A stretch of DNA of 64,000 bases from Treponema sp. (GTDB taxonomy: Bacteria > Spirochaetota > Spirochaetia > Treponematales > Breznakiellaceae): assembly GCA_031266875.1 (NCBI GenBank), contig JAISAE010000080.1, positions 21,417 to 85,416 on the forward strand. Direction: 5' to 3'. The position numbers were made by a program, and so were the translations under genes. Positions 34,818 through 42,637 of this stretch are shown piece by piece. Positions within the stretch are counted from its first letter, which is position 1, and each line of letters opens with the position of its first letter. The notes under the pieces are model-generated. The model had not been told where the DNA came from. It did not search any database and saw only the letters and a program-made list of their open reading frames with translations.

Positions 34818-36320
34818 TTAGAAAGAAGAAAATAATGATTTGAAATGCAACAATATATATCCTATGCCTGGGACAGCCAATATTATTCCCACCTTAAATG
34901 CATATTTAATCCAGTCAAAATTGGATATGCCCGAATACGGAATGGCACATTTTATTATGTATATAGCTATAAAATAGCATAATCCCCATAGCATGATCCT
35001 GATTCCGGTATATTTAACTTTATCATTAAGAATCTTTGTATGAGAATAAATTATTATATCGACTGTACGATATGCAAAAGAACAGACAGAACCAATTAAT
35101 ACGCCACTTAGTCCATATTTAATCACAAAAAAAAGTGACGCTATAATATTAATCATAACTTCCAGCATCGATCTATTTTTCGTTTCTTTAAAATGTCCTG
35201 CGGCGCTTATTAATAAATCAGCAGGCACTCGCAATTTATTGGCAATTCCTACCACCACAAACAAAGTCGCCAACATTGGTTGTATATATTCTGCATCAAT
35301 CATATTTTTTGTGTATAGTTTCATAAAAGGAATAGTCAAAATATAAGCGCATGAATATATCCAACCTAATATAATAAAATACATTGTCTCATATTTTTGA
35401 TAAATCGAATTTATTCTTTTCTCAAATAATAATTTGCCAAAAAAAGCTTGCATTCCAGTAGAAATGCACCCAATTAAATTGCCAAGACCAACAAAAACCA
35501 CTGAGTATACGGCATAAATACTGACAGTATTCAAATCACAAAATATACTTAATAAGACTATTGGCGAATTAAATATAATCAATCCACCTATTTGATGTAT
35601 AAGCACATCCCATTTCTGTTGCAGTATATTAACATTTGGCGAATTAAATATATAAAGGTTATGATATTTTTGTTTAATGTAAGAAACTATCAAAACATAC
35701 TTTAATAAAAAAGAAAATGAAATTACTGATTGCATCATTAATATTGATGATATATTAAATAACTTTATAAGCGCTATTGAAATAACAGTATTTGAAATAA
35801 TTTCTATGGTATGTATGAAGGCAACTACATAATTCTTTCTATCAGCAACAAGTAATACCCGATATTTGCCGATTAAAAAAAAATCCGCTATGCCTGATAT
35901 GCCCAGAATTAATACCATTAATCTTGATAAATTATTTTTTTCTTGACTTTTAATAATAAGTGGGTATATAATTGCAAGAATAATAACTAATCCAGTAAAT
36001 AAAAAACCAGATTTGTTGTAAAAATGTCTGGTTGCAGATAATATTTCATTTCTAGACTGGATATTTTTCTCTGCTAATGGTTTATATAATATGGCAATTG
36101 ATGCGCCTCCTATCCCTGATTCCACAACACCCAGATATGCAATAAACTGTTTTATAGATGAGGTCATACCATTTAATTCTGAACCAAAGGTTTGAACTAT
36201 CAATGGCGGTAAGATAAAACCGCAAATTATATTTACTGTTTGTAATAATAAATTGATTGAAACATTATATACTACTTCTTTTTTTTGCGATATACGATGT
36301 ATATTGTTATTATGTATCAT
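34818..36320 (-). CDS. wzx: Oligosaccharide flippase, Wzx-like
   Basis: A 500-aa membrane protein with 12-14 hydrophobic segments. The N-terminal block NLLLQTVNIICGFILPPLIVQ and GIGGASIAILYKPLAEKN match the MOP/polysaccharide transporter family. Very AT-rich. It flips lipid-linked repeat units across the inner membrane. A 123-bp AT-rich gap separates it from the next glycosyltransferase. Confidence 0.87.
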   Translation of the reverse strand: MIHNNNIHRISQKKEVVYNVSINLLLQTVNIICGFILPPLIVQTFGSELNGMTSSIKQFIAYLGVVESGIGGASIAILYKPLAEKNIQSRNEILSATRHFYNKSGFLFTGLVIILAIIYPLIIKSQEKNNLSRLMVLILGISGIADFFLIGKYRVLLVADRKNYVVAFIHTIEIISNTVISIALIKLFNISSILMMQSVISFSFLLKYVLIVSYIKQKYHNLYIFNSPNVNILQQKWDVLIHQIGGLIIFNSPIVLLSIFCDLNTVSIYAVYSVVFVGLGNLIGCISTGMQAFFGKLLFEKRINSIYQKYETMYFIILGWIYSCAYILTIPFMKLYTKNMIDAEYIQPMLATLFVVVGIANKLRVPADLLISAAGHFKETKNRSMLEVMINIIASLFFVIKYGLSGVLIGSVCSFAYRTVDIIIYSHTKILNDKVKYTGIRIMLWGLCYFIAIYIIKCAIPYSGISNFDWIKYAFKVGIILAVPGIGYILLHFKSLFSSF

Positions 36321-36589
36321 AAATTTATATTATTAGATGATCTGTTGTACGGTTTCAAGTTTATTTTAATATATGCATGATTATCTTAACCTCCGCAATA
36401 AGGAATTCAAATCTGAATACCACGTCAATTGATTGTTAAGATTGCTATATCCACGTTCAGCAGAAATAAGAGCGGCTTTACAACCTCCATTTACTCCAGC
36501 CTATATGTCCCGATCATCTTTTGCTCTTCATTAATTTAAATTTGCACATCATACCAGTGAAGCAGCTTATTTAATATTAAAACCTAATA
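36321..36589 (-). other. Spacer with a glycosyltransferase-like tail remnant
   Basis: No intact gene. On the minus strand 36381 to about 36500 reads KAALISAERGYSNLNNQLTW and ends LLRRLR then TAA, with no start. It looks like the C-terminal end of a lost glycosyltransferase or similar polysaccharide gene, suggesting that a gene was deleted between wecB and wzx. Confidence 0.3.
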
Positions 36590-37714
36590 CTAAAAAATAT
36601 TGATTATTTTTTTCCATGCTGTTCCATCCCCGTAAGGGTTATGCGCTCTGGCCATTGCCTGATATGTGCCTTCATCAGACAGGAGCCGCTCAACATTCTC
36701 TACTATTGCCGCGCTGTCTGTTCCCACCAGCCGCACCGTGTCGGCGTCCACCGCCTCGGGGCGCTCGGTGGTGTCCCGCATCACCAGCACCGGCTTCCCA
36801 AGCGAGGGGGCTTCTTCCTGCACGCCGCCGGAGTCGGTCAAGAGCAGGTAACAATGCCGCATCAGGCACACAAAAGGGAGATAATCAAGCGGCGGAATCA
36901 GATAAATGTTGGTGATATTTGCTAAAAGCTCATATACCGGCTTTTGTACATTCGGGTTCAGATGGACAGGATACACAATGTCTGTATCGGGGTGAGTACG
37001 GGCTATCTCTTTTAATGCGTTACAAATACGCAAAAAGCCTTCGCCAAAGTTTTCACGCCGGTGGCCGGTTACCAGAATATAGCGCTTGTCCGCCACAGGC
37101 TTGTATCCTTTTTCCTCCAATTCTTTGAGTATCTGTAGGCGCAAGTCAGGAGTAGTATTGATAATTTCTGTCGCCATCAACAGGGTGTCTATCACCGTGT
37201 TTCCCGTAACCGTGATATTCGCGCTTATTTTTTCCTGTAACAGATTATTCCGCGAAGTTTCGGTCGGCGCAAAACAATAATCGCAGAGACGGTCAGTTAG
37301 CTGCCGATTCATTTCTTCTGGCCAGGGGGATGCCATGTTATAGGTCCGCAGGCCCGCTTCCACATGGGCTACTTTTATGTGCTGGTAAAACGCGGCAAGT
37401 CCGGCGGCGAGAGATGTGGTCGTGTCGCCATGCACAAAGACAATGTCAGGTCTAGCGTCTTTTAATACGTCGCGCATACCAAGCAGAACTTTTGAGGTAA
37501 TGTCGTATAAGTCCTGATTAGGGGCCATGATGTTGAGGTCATAATCAGGTTTTATGTCAAAGACCGCTAATATCTGATCCAGCATCTGCCGGTGCTGGCC
37601 AGTTACGCAGACTTTGACATCAAATTGATGAGGATATTTTTGAAAGGCTTTTACCACCGGCGCCATTTTTATGGCTTCGGGACGGGTGCCAAATACCAGT
37701 AATATTTTTTTCAT
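36590..37714 (-). CDS. wecB: UDP-N-acetylglucosamine 2-epimerase
   Basis: 374 aa, the usual length. Motifs: [59 protein letters not shown], and [21 protein letters not shown] with the catalytic Glu. It turns UDP-GlcNAc into UDP-ManNAc, the substrate of the dehydrogenase encoded just before it in the operon. Markedly more GC-rich than wzx and the glycosyltransferases, so the locus is mosaic. Confidence 0.95.
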   Translation of the reverse strand: MKKILLVFGTRPEAIKMAPVVKAFQKYPHQFDVKVCVTGQHRQMLDQILAVFDIKPDYDLNIMAPNQDLYDITSKVLLGMRDVLKDARPDIVFVHGDTTTSLAAGLAAFYQHIKVAHVEAGLRTYNMASPWPEEMNRQLTDRLCDYCFAPTETSRNNLLQEKISANITVTGNTVIDTLLMATEIINTTPDLRLQILKELEEKGYKPVADKRYILVTGHRRENFGEGFLRICNALKEIARTHPDTDIVYPVHLNPNVQKPVYELLANITNIYLIPPLDYLPFVCLMRHCYLLLTDSGGVQEEAPSLGKPVLVMRDTTERPEAVDADTVRLVGTDSAAIVENVERLLSDEGTYQAMARAHNPYGDGTAWKKIINIF

Positions 37715-37753
37715 TACATTATCTTTTTCGGTCTGCGGATTACACGGATTTTC

Positions 37754-37827
37754 GTGGAATAAGAAAAAATAGATAGAACAAAATCCATGTTAATTCGCGT
37801 AATCCATGGACTTTTTTCTTATTCCAC
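37754..37827. repeat. Perfect 16-bp inverted repeat around the end of wecC
   Basis: GTGGAATAAGAAAAAA (37754-37769) and its exact reverse complement (37812-37827), with a 42-base loop that contains AATCCATG twice. The outer arm lies inside the last codons of wecC, the other in the wecC-wecB spacer. It could fold in the mRNA or be a small mobile-type repeat; GCGGATTACACGGATTTTCG next to it looks like part of a dispersed repeat. Confidence 0.8.
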
Positions 37828-39010
37828 AAAAATCAAACTCAATCTTTCCAATGGCTGCCGGTATGTTCAGAAATTCCTTATGCCGTACCAGCCATACCAC
37901 AATATCCGCCTTTTGATACGCTTCCTGATACGGCGCTAAATTAAACATTTTATGGCTTTTGATGTTGGGTTCCACCACCAGCACGTCCGCGTTGGCTTCG
38001 GAGATTATCCGCGAGGTGATGTACTTCGCGGGAGACTCGCGCAGGTCGTCAATGTCCGGCTTGAAGGCCAGGCCCATGCAGGCGATAAGCGGCGGGCGGC
38101 CTGTGTTGTGTGTGAAATTCACGCAGGCTTCTAAAGTATGGTTGGCGCACCAGTCAGCTTTGTAGTCGTTGGTTTCACGGGCGCGTTTGATGATTTGCGC
38201 CTGTTCGGGGAAATCGGACACGATGAACCAGGGGTCTACCGCGATACAGTGGCCGCCTACGCCGCAGCCGGGCTGTAATATATTTACGCGGGGATGCTTA
38301 TTCGCCAGTTCGATTAAATCCCATACATTAACGCCGGCCTTATTGCATATCATCGATAGTTCGTTGGCAAAGGCGATTTGCGCGTCTCGTGAGGAGTTTT
38401 CAGTGAGCTTGCACATTTCCGCAGTGCGGGCGTTTGTCTTGTGCAGGACACCTTTTACAAATTGGGCATAAAAGGCCGCCGCTTTGTCGGCTGATTCGGG
38501 ATTCAAGCCGCCTATCACGCGGTTGTTGTGTTCTAATTCATATAGCACATTTCCCGGCAATACCCGCTCCGGGCAATAGGCGATATATACCTTATTTTTT
38601 AATTCCGGGCGCAGTTTGAAGATGAGGTCTGCCATTTTCTCGGTGGTCAATACCGGCGAGGTGGATTCTATCACAAAAAGATTGCCCTCTCGCAGAAACG
38701 GGATCACCATGCGTGTGGCTGATTCCACGAATGATATATCAGCGCGGTGATTTTGCTTAAAAGGAGTGGGAACAACGATGAAAAAGGCGTCCGCTTCTTC
38801 GGGCTGCGATGTGGCTTTCAACGCGCCCTTTTCCACGACTTGTTTTACCAGCGCGTCAAGTTCAGGCTCAACAATATGTATTTTCCCCTGATTGATAATA
38901 TTCACCACTTCCGGGTTTACATCCACACCAGTAACGCTAATGTCCTTGCTTGCCACAACTGCGGCGGTAGGAAGGCCGATATAGCCTAGACCCATGAATA
39001 TTACTTTCAC
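37790..39010 (-). CDS. wecC: UDP-N-acetyl-D-mannosamine dehydrogenase
   Basis: 406 aa, GTG start (39010) with GAGG 9 bases upstream. The Rossmann start is FMGLGYIGLPTAAVVASKD, then GVDVNPEVVNII. The catalytic Cys is in PGCGVGGHCIAVDPWF, and FKPDIDDLRESPA follows. It makes UDP-ManNAcA by two NAD-dependent oxidations. First large gene of the polysaccharide locus. Confidence 0.95.
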   Translation of the reverse strand: MKVIFMGLGYIGLPTAAVVASKDISVTGVDVNPEVVNIINQGKIHIVEPELDALVKQVVEKGALKATSQPEEADAFFIVVPTPFKQNHRADISFVESATRMVIPFLREGNLFVIESTSPVLTTEKMADLIFKLRPELKNKVYIAYCPERVLPGNVLYELEHNNRVIGGLNPESADKAAAFYAQFVKGVLHKTNARTAEMCKLTENSSRDAQIAFANELSMICNKAGVNVWDLIELANKHPRVNILQPGCGVGGHCIAVDPWFIVSDFPEQAQIIKRARETNDYKADWCANHTLEACVNFTHNTGRPPLIACMGLAFKPDIDDLRESPAKYITSRIISEANADVLVVEPNIKSHKMFNLAPYQEAYQKADIVVWLVRHKEFLNIPAAIGKIEFDFCGIRKKSMDYAN

Positions 39011-39116
39011 TGTTTTATTCCTCGACCAAATAGTATTTTGAAAAACAGAAATGAAAAGAGCAGACCCTACAAATGTGGAATATAAAACGTTGACATACTA
39101 GTAAACAGGGGATTAA

Positions 39117-39293
39117 TCAGACAGCTCTATTACATCTTGATATAACACGTCCAGCAGCATAACACGTTTTCATACCTATGCCTGAAAAAAATGTACTATG
39201 ATTGTTATCTTCTAACCAAACCCATCCGCTATGTTGCCAAGCGAAATAGGTGGTATTGCTGAAGGAGGACTTTGCAGTGTTGAAAATATTCAC
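39117..39293 (-). CDS. Possible small ORF before wecC (58 aa)
   Basis: Too short for the track. GTG start at 39293 with GAGGG 9 bases before it; the start overlaps the stop of the 35-aa ORF as GTGA. The product (MNIFNTAKSSFSNTTYFAWQ...) has Trp/Tyr/Phe in a pattern that looks protein-like but is not recognised. Strength: site plus coupling. Weakness: short and no homologue known to me. Confidence 0.3.
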   Translation of the reverse strand: MNIFNTAKSSFSNTTYFAWQHSGWVWLEDNNHSTFFSGIGMKTCYAAGRVISRCNRAV

Positions 39294-39397
39294 AGAAAAA
39301 CACCCTCATCAGGCGTCTTTCTTAACAGTATAAATGTTTCCACAAATACACCAATAGCCACTGAATCCATGCCGTAAGCCGTAACATTATCGGTCAT
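39290..39397 (-). CDS. Possible small ORF (35 aa)
   Basis: ATG 39397, stop TGA overlapping the next small ORF. The same frame is open further upstream (GICIKDACSFEFYYNLNC) from a TGA near 39462, so it may be the end of a decayed gene. TATAAT lies about 12 bases before the ATG. No ribosome-binding site is visible. Confidence 0.25.
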   Translation of the reverse strand: MTDNVTAYGMDSVAIGVFVETFILLRKTPDEGVFL

Positions 39398-39607
39398 ACA
39401 ATTCAGATTATAATAAAACTCAAAACTACAGGCATCTTTAATACAGATGCCAAAATAAACTCAAACCACCAGTCTAAAAGATATACCTCTCCGACGGCCT
39501 ATTCATACAGACAACACAATAACGAGAAAACACAAAACACCTGCAACAGTGTTTTGAAAACAAGAGTATAGGAACACTTATATAAAGGAAGAAAGAAAGT
39601 GAATTTT

Positions 39608-39703
39608 CTAGAGATACATTGCAATTGTCCCATGGGGGGGGGGGGGGGGGCAGGCTATAGACAGATCTCTAACACTATACGAAATATGAGGCTTATTTAA
39701 CAT
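39608..39703 (-). CDS. Candidate phase-variable leader ORF with an in-frame C17 tract
   Basis: ATG 39703 is preceded by AAGGAGGG with ideal 5-base spacing and by a promoter about 100 bases upstream. After 17 codons (MLNKPHISYSVRDLSIA) the frame enters 17 C residues. In the present state it reads five prolines and stops after 31 codons. With 16 C the frame would run on to about 68 aa, and with 18 C to about 75 aa, both hydrophobic. It lies 0.6 kb before wecC on the same strand, so tract slippage could alter a leader peptide or polarity into the locus. The protein itself is not recognised. Confidence 0.4.
   Translation of the reverse strand: MLNKPHISYSVRDLSIACPPPPPHGTIAMYL
39634..39650. repeat. 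G17 homopolymer (C17 on the minus strand)
   Basis: Seventeen consecutive G residues on the plus strand, far longer than chance. Such tracts slip during replication and work as phase-variation switches in spirochaetes and other bacteria. An assembly error in tract length is possible, which would change the frame of the leader ORF. Confidence 0.9.
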
Positions 39704-39804
39704 GTCTACCCTCCTTCTAAACGCACCACAGACGGCGCTCAGATTCTCACCATACGACCAAACCGCAGGCGACTTATAAGTACACCCTTACAAGTATAAA
39801 TATA

Positions 39805-39834
39805 TATATATCACACACTGAATTCTTTTGTCAA
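39805..39834 (-). promoter_or_regulatory. Promoter upstream of the C-tract ORF and wecC
   Basis: Minus strand TTGACA (39834-39829), 18-base spacer, TATATA (39810-39805) within an alternating AT run. The next downstream start is ATG 39703. It is the best promoter candidate for the whole polysaccharide locus. Confidence 0.6.
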
Positions 39835-39858
39835 GCGTTTTACTAAAAAATGTGAAAG

Positions 39859-40017
39859 AGAATTGATAGATTCATCGGTATAGGTCAAAGCGAACCTTGC
39901 ACCGGTGGCGTAGTTCCTGGGCCTATCACCTTGCTGGCCCAGGTCAAAGAGAGCGGCAGCTTGTCGCGCATGAAAGGCCAGTTCATGCGCGGGCTAAGGT
40001 TGTCGCTCTCTTTTTAG
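39859..40017 (+). pseudogene. ModE-like winged-helix fragment
   Basis: A start-less open frame that reads GVVPGPITLLAQVKESGSLS before losing the pattern and stopping at TAG 40015. The pattern GPG..LL..V.E.GSLS is that of the N-terminal DNA-binding domain of molybdate-responsive ModE-type regulators. The next expected helix (AAxxMxMSYxKAW) is missing. Probably a relic; identification rests on a short match. Confidence 0.3.
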
Positions 40018-40039
40018 TCTACCGCGTACAGACGGCACG

Positions 40040-40225
40040 GTGTTTCTGCCCGGCCATCACGGAGCGGTTGTCATAGCGCCGCGCTCCATGAGGCTTCCCG
40101 CAGCAAGGACTTCGCCCGCTCACTTGCTGGGCGAAGTGAAGAAATTTGCCCCCGACGCCTATAAGGGCGGGGACAACAAAATCATTATCACAGGCATTGC
40201 TCTTTCGATTGGCCGGGAGCGGTGA
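40040..40225 (+). pseudogene. Unrecognised ORF fragment
   Basis: A 61-codon frame starting at GTG with no ribosome-binding site and open further upstream (TDG before VFLPGHHGAVVIAPRSMRLP). It ends in IIITGIALSIGRER. Looks like the C-terminal end of a larger lost protein. Together with the ModE-like relic it suggests a decayed gene or genes between the polysaccharide locus and array C. Confidence 0.35.
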
Positions 40226-40242
40226 GCTTAAACATTAGGAGG

Positions 40243-40815
40243 AAATGCTGCCTCTGGAGTTTCTACACACATCTCTGGAAGTTCTACACATATCTCTGGA
40301 GTTTCCAAAGCTGCCTCTGGAGTTTCTACACACAGCTCTAGAAATTCTACACATAGCTCTGAAAACTCTACACACATCTCTGAAGTTTCCAAAGCCATCT
40401 CTGGAAGCTCTACACACACCCTGGAGTTTCTACACACAGCTTTTGAGTTTCCAAAGCCGTATCTGGAAACTCTACACACATCTCTGGAGGTTTCAAAGCT
40501 ACCTCTGGAAGTGCTACACACATCTCTGAAAGATCTACACATATCTCTGGAGTTTCTACATACACCTCTGGAGTTTCCAAAGACGTCTCTGGAAGTTCTA
40601 CACATACCTTTGGAGTTTATAAAGCCATCTCTGGAGATTCTACATATACCTCTAGAAGTTCTACACACAGCTTTTTGAGTTTCCAAAGCCGTATCTGGAA
40701 GCTCTACACATATCTCTGGAGGTTCCAAAGCCACATCTGGAGTTTCTACACACATCTCTGGAGGTTCCAAAGCCACATCTGGAAGTGCTACACATATCTC
40801 TGGAAGTGCTAAAAT
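40243..40815. repeat. 21-bp tandem array C (about 27 units)
   Basis: Units near TCTGGAGTTTCTACACACATC, interspersed about every third unit with TCTGGAGTTTCCAAAGCCGC-like variants. Open on the minus strand as a 208-aa frame of Cys-rich heptads (CVETPDV, ALEPPEI, CVELPEM) and partly on the plus strand; neither has a convincing start. Degenerate pieces continue to about 40900. A two-unit remnant of the same type is found at about 62605-62660. Confidence 0.92.
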
Positions 40816-40946
40816 TGGCTTGAAAAGGCTTGGAGATGGATGTATACTTTTCAAAGTTGGCTTTGGAAGTGCTAAAGGTGGCTTGAAAAGTGTTACAGGC
40901 GGCTATGCTGCTTTCACAAGAGGCTTGGGGCAGTAAGGAGGTTTAT

Positions 40947-41612
40947 ATGCCGGGCTCTGGTTGGCTTCCCGCGAGGGAACAGGATTTAGTGGATTTATGC
41001 GTTAGATGGAAGGTGTCGCTGGAAGACCCGGCGAAACTTGCCGCTTACGCTTGGGATCAGGGGGAAGTTACGGCGACTTCGGGTAAGGTGGACGCCTTTC
41101 TGAGCGCCCGAAATGCCTATGAAGCGAACAATTCCACGGCAAAGCGAATCGCCAAGGACGAAGCAAAGGAAGCGGCTATAGACGCGATGCGGGATTTCGC
41201 CAATTCTTTCGTCCGGTTCAACAAAAAGATGAATGACGCGGCCAGACTGGACATGGGCATACGTCCCAAGGACACGACGATGACGCCCCACGGGAAGCCC
41301 ACGAGTCAGCCCGACACGAAGGTTGAGAACACGTCCAACCATTTTGAGCATAAGGTAATAGTTCTTCACAAGGGCAGCGTTTCCAAGCCGTCAGACGCCT
41401 ACGGAGTGTGCTACGCATGGCAGATTGAGGGCGAAAAACCCGTTTCCGGTGCGGGGATCCGGGGATATTCAAAATTCAGCCGGAAGACGAGCTTCATTGT
41501 TACCCATACGGAGGCGGACAAAGGCAAGGTTTGTTACTACGCGACCTGCTATGAGAATTCCAAAGGGGATCAGGGGGCTTGGTCTTTGGTGGAAGAAGCG
41601 GTGATTAGTTAA
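40947..41612 (+). CDS. Hypothetical protein
   Basis: The track starts at 40890. ATG 40947 has AAGGAGG 6 bases upstream and gives 221 aa (MPGSGWLPAREQDLVDLCVR...). The N-terminal half is helical and charged. The C-terminal half (about residues 130-221) has strands with a fibronectin-type look (YGVCYAWQIEGEKPVSGAG, GKVCYYATCYENSKGDQGAW). No signal peptide or membrane segment. No named family recognised. It follows array C directly. The last 25 bases of the gene and its 3' flank recur 0.58 kb downstream. Confidence 0.7.
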   Translation: MPGSGWLPAREQDLVDLCVRWKVSLEDPAKLAAYAWDQGEVTATSGKVDAFLSARNAYEANNSTAKRIAKDEAKEAAIDAMRDFANSFVRFNKKMNDAARLDMGIRPKDTTMTPHGKPTSQPDTKVENTSNHFEHKVIVLHKGSVSKPSDAYGVCYAWQIEGEKPVSGAGIRGYSKFSRKTSFIVTHTEADKGKVCYYATCYENSKGDQGAWSLVEEAVIS

Positions 41613-41662
41613 GGCTTTTTGAAGGCTTGCGGTTGAAGCGGGGTTTGGAGCGGTGTTCCAGA
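41588..41662. repeat. Direct repeat flanking the retropepsin-like gene, copy 1
   Basis: Contains the last codons of the hypothetical gene (VEEAVIS stop) and about 45 bases after it; matches 42169-42234 (VEEAVIG stop) imperfectly, with one deletion of about 9 bases. Confidence 0.8.
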
Positions 41663-41709
41663 CCCCGTATGTTTGTGTATAGTATCTATAGAACTAATGG
41701 AGGCATACG

Positions 41710-42123
41710 GTGTCAATAGTATATACTGAAATAACGCTCAAGAATGCCGTTGATGAGGCTATTGTTACGGCGGGAATAGTCAAAGATCATGAGGTGCGGC
41801 AAACCACTGTTCAGGCGGTGGTTGATACTGGCGCGTGGACCCTGGTCATCAGTGAGGATATTCGTAAAGAGCTTGGCCTGCGGATAACAGGAGCTGATTC
41901 GGGAACCCTGGCCGACGGGACAAGAGGCTCCTACCCTGTCGCAGGCCCGTTGGAAGTAGTATGGAAAGACCGCCGGACGATTTGTGAAGCTATCGTATTG
42001 CCCAATGCCAAGGATGTTCTGCTCGGTGCTATCCCTCTTGAGGCATTGGATTTGATTGTCAATCCTCGCGCAGAGGAAGTTGTGGGCGCTCATGGGGAGC
42101 AGCCGCTTCATTACCTAATGTGA
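41710..42123 (+). CDS. Retropepsin-like (clan AA) aspartic protease
   Basis: A 137-aa single-domain protein; GTG start with GGAGG 6 bases upstream. The catalytic motif is VQAVVDTGAWTLVISEDI, with hydrophobic-hydrophobic-D-T-G-A. The downstream strand motif LLGAIPLEALDLIVNP corresponds to the second hydrophobic-G element, so the enzyme would work as a dimer. No signal peptide. It sits between direct repeats, close to array C. Such small proteins are scattered in many bacteria and their substrates are unknown. Confidence 0.8.
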   Translation: MSIVYTEITLKNAVDEAIVTAGIVKDHEVRQTTVQAVVDTGAWTLVISEDIRKELGLRITGADSGTLADGTRGSYPVAGPLEVVWKDRRTICEAIVLPNAKDVLLGAIPLEALDLIVNPRAEEVVGAHGEQPLHYLM

Positions 42124-42168
42124 ACGTCTCACGCTTAGGGTCTCTAGGGTCTGTGGCGTTGGGTCTCC

Positions 42169-42234
42169 GGTAGAAGAAGCGGTGATTGGTTAAGGTTTTT
42201 GGGTTGAAACGGGCTTCTGGGACGGCGTTCCAGA
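42169..42234. repeat. Direct repeat flanking the retropepsin-like gene, copy 2
   Basis: Second copy of the 3' end and flank of the hypothetical gene at 40947; here no gene body precedes it, so it is a leftover of a duplication or insertion event. Confidence 0.8.
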
Positions 42235-42253
42235 TTTAATACATCACAAACAA

Positions 42254-42341
<88 letters not shown>

Positions 42342-42360
42342 AAATCTACAATAATCGTAA

Positions 42361-42445
42361 CGGAGAGAGAGGGATTCGAACCCTCGGAGCCCGAAGGCTC
42401 AACGGTTTTCGAGACCGCCCGATTCGACCGCTCTCGCATCTCTCC
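42361..42445 (-). tRNA. tRNA-Ser (CGA)
   Basis: Minus strand: same acceptor stem and discriminator G as the neighbour, anticodon loop CTCGAAA on a GCGGT/ACCGT stem, giving anticodon CGA; class II variable arm; T-loop GGTTCGAATCCC. CCA is not encoded. Twenty bases separate the two tRNA genes, so they are probably processed from one transcript. Confidence 0.95.
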
Positions 42446-42637
42446 ATATCAAGGTGCACACGCCTTATAACTAACTATTCATTTATACCCCAAACTCTTT
42501 CAGTGTGTCAAGCAATATTTTACTCCACACGTTCATAATAGAGCGCGTCTCAGCGCCTTTGAACTAATGCTTTCCTTATAAATACTACTACCTGTTTCTT
42601 GTTTTGCATTTTGCCCTGATACGCGCTTATACAATGA

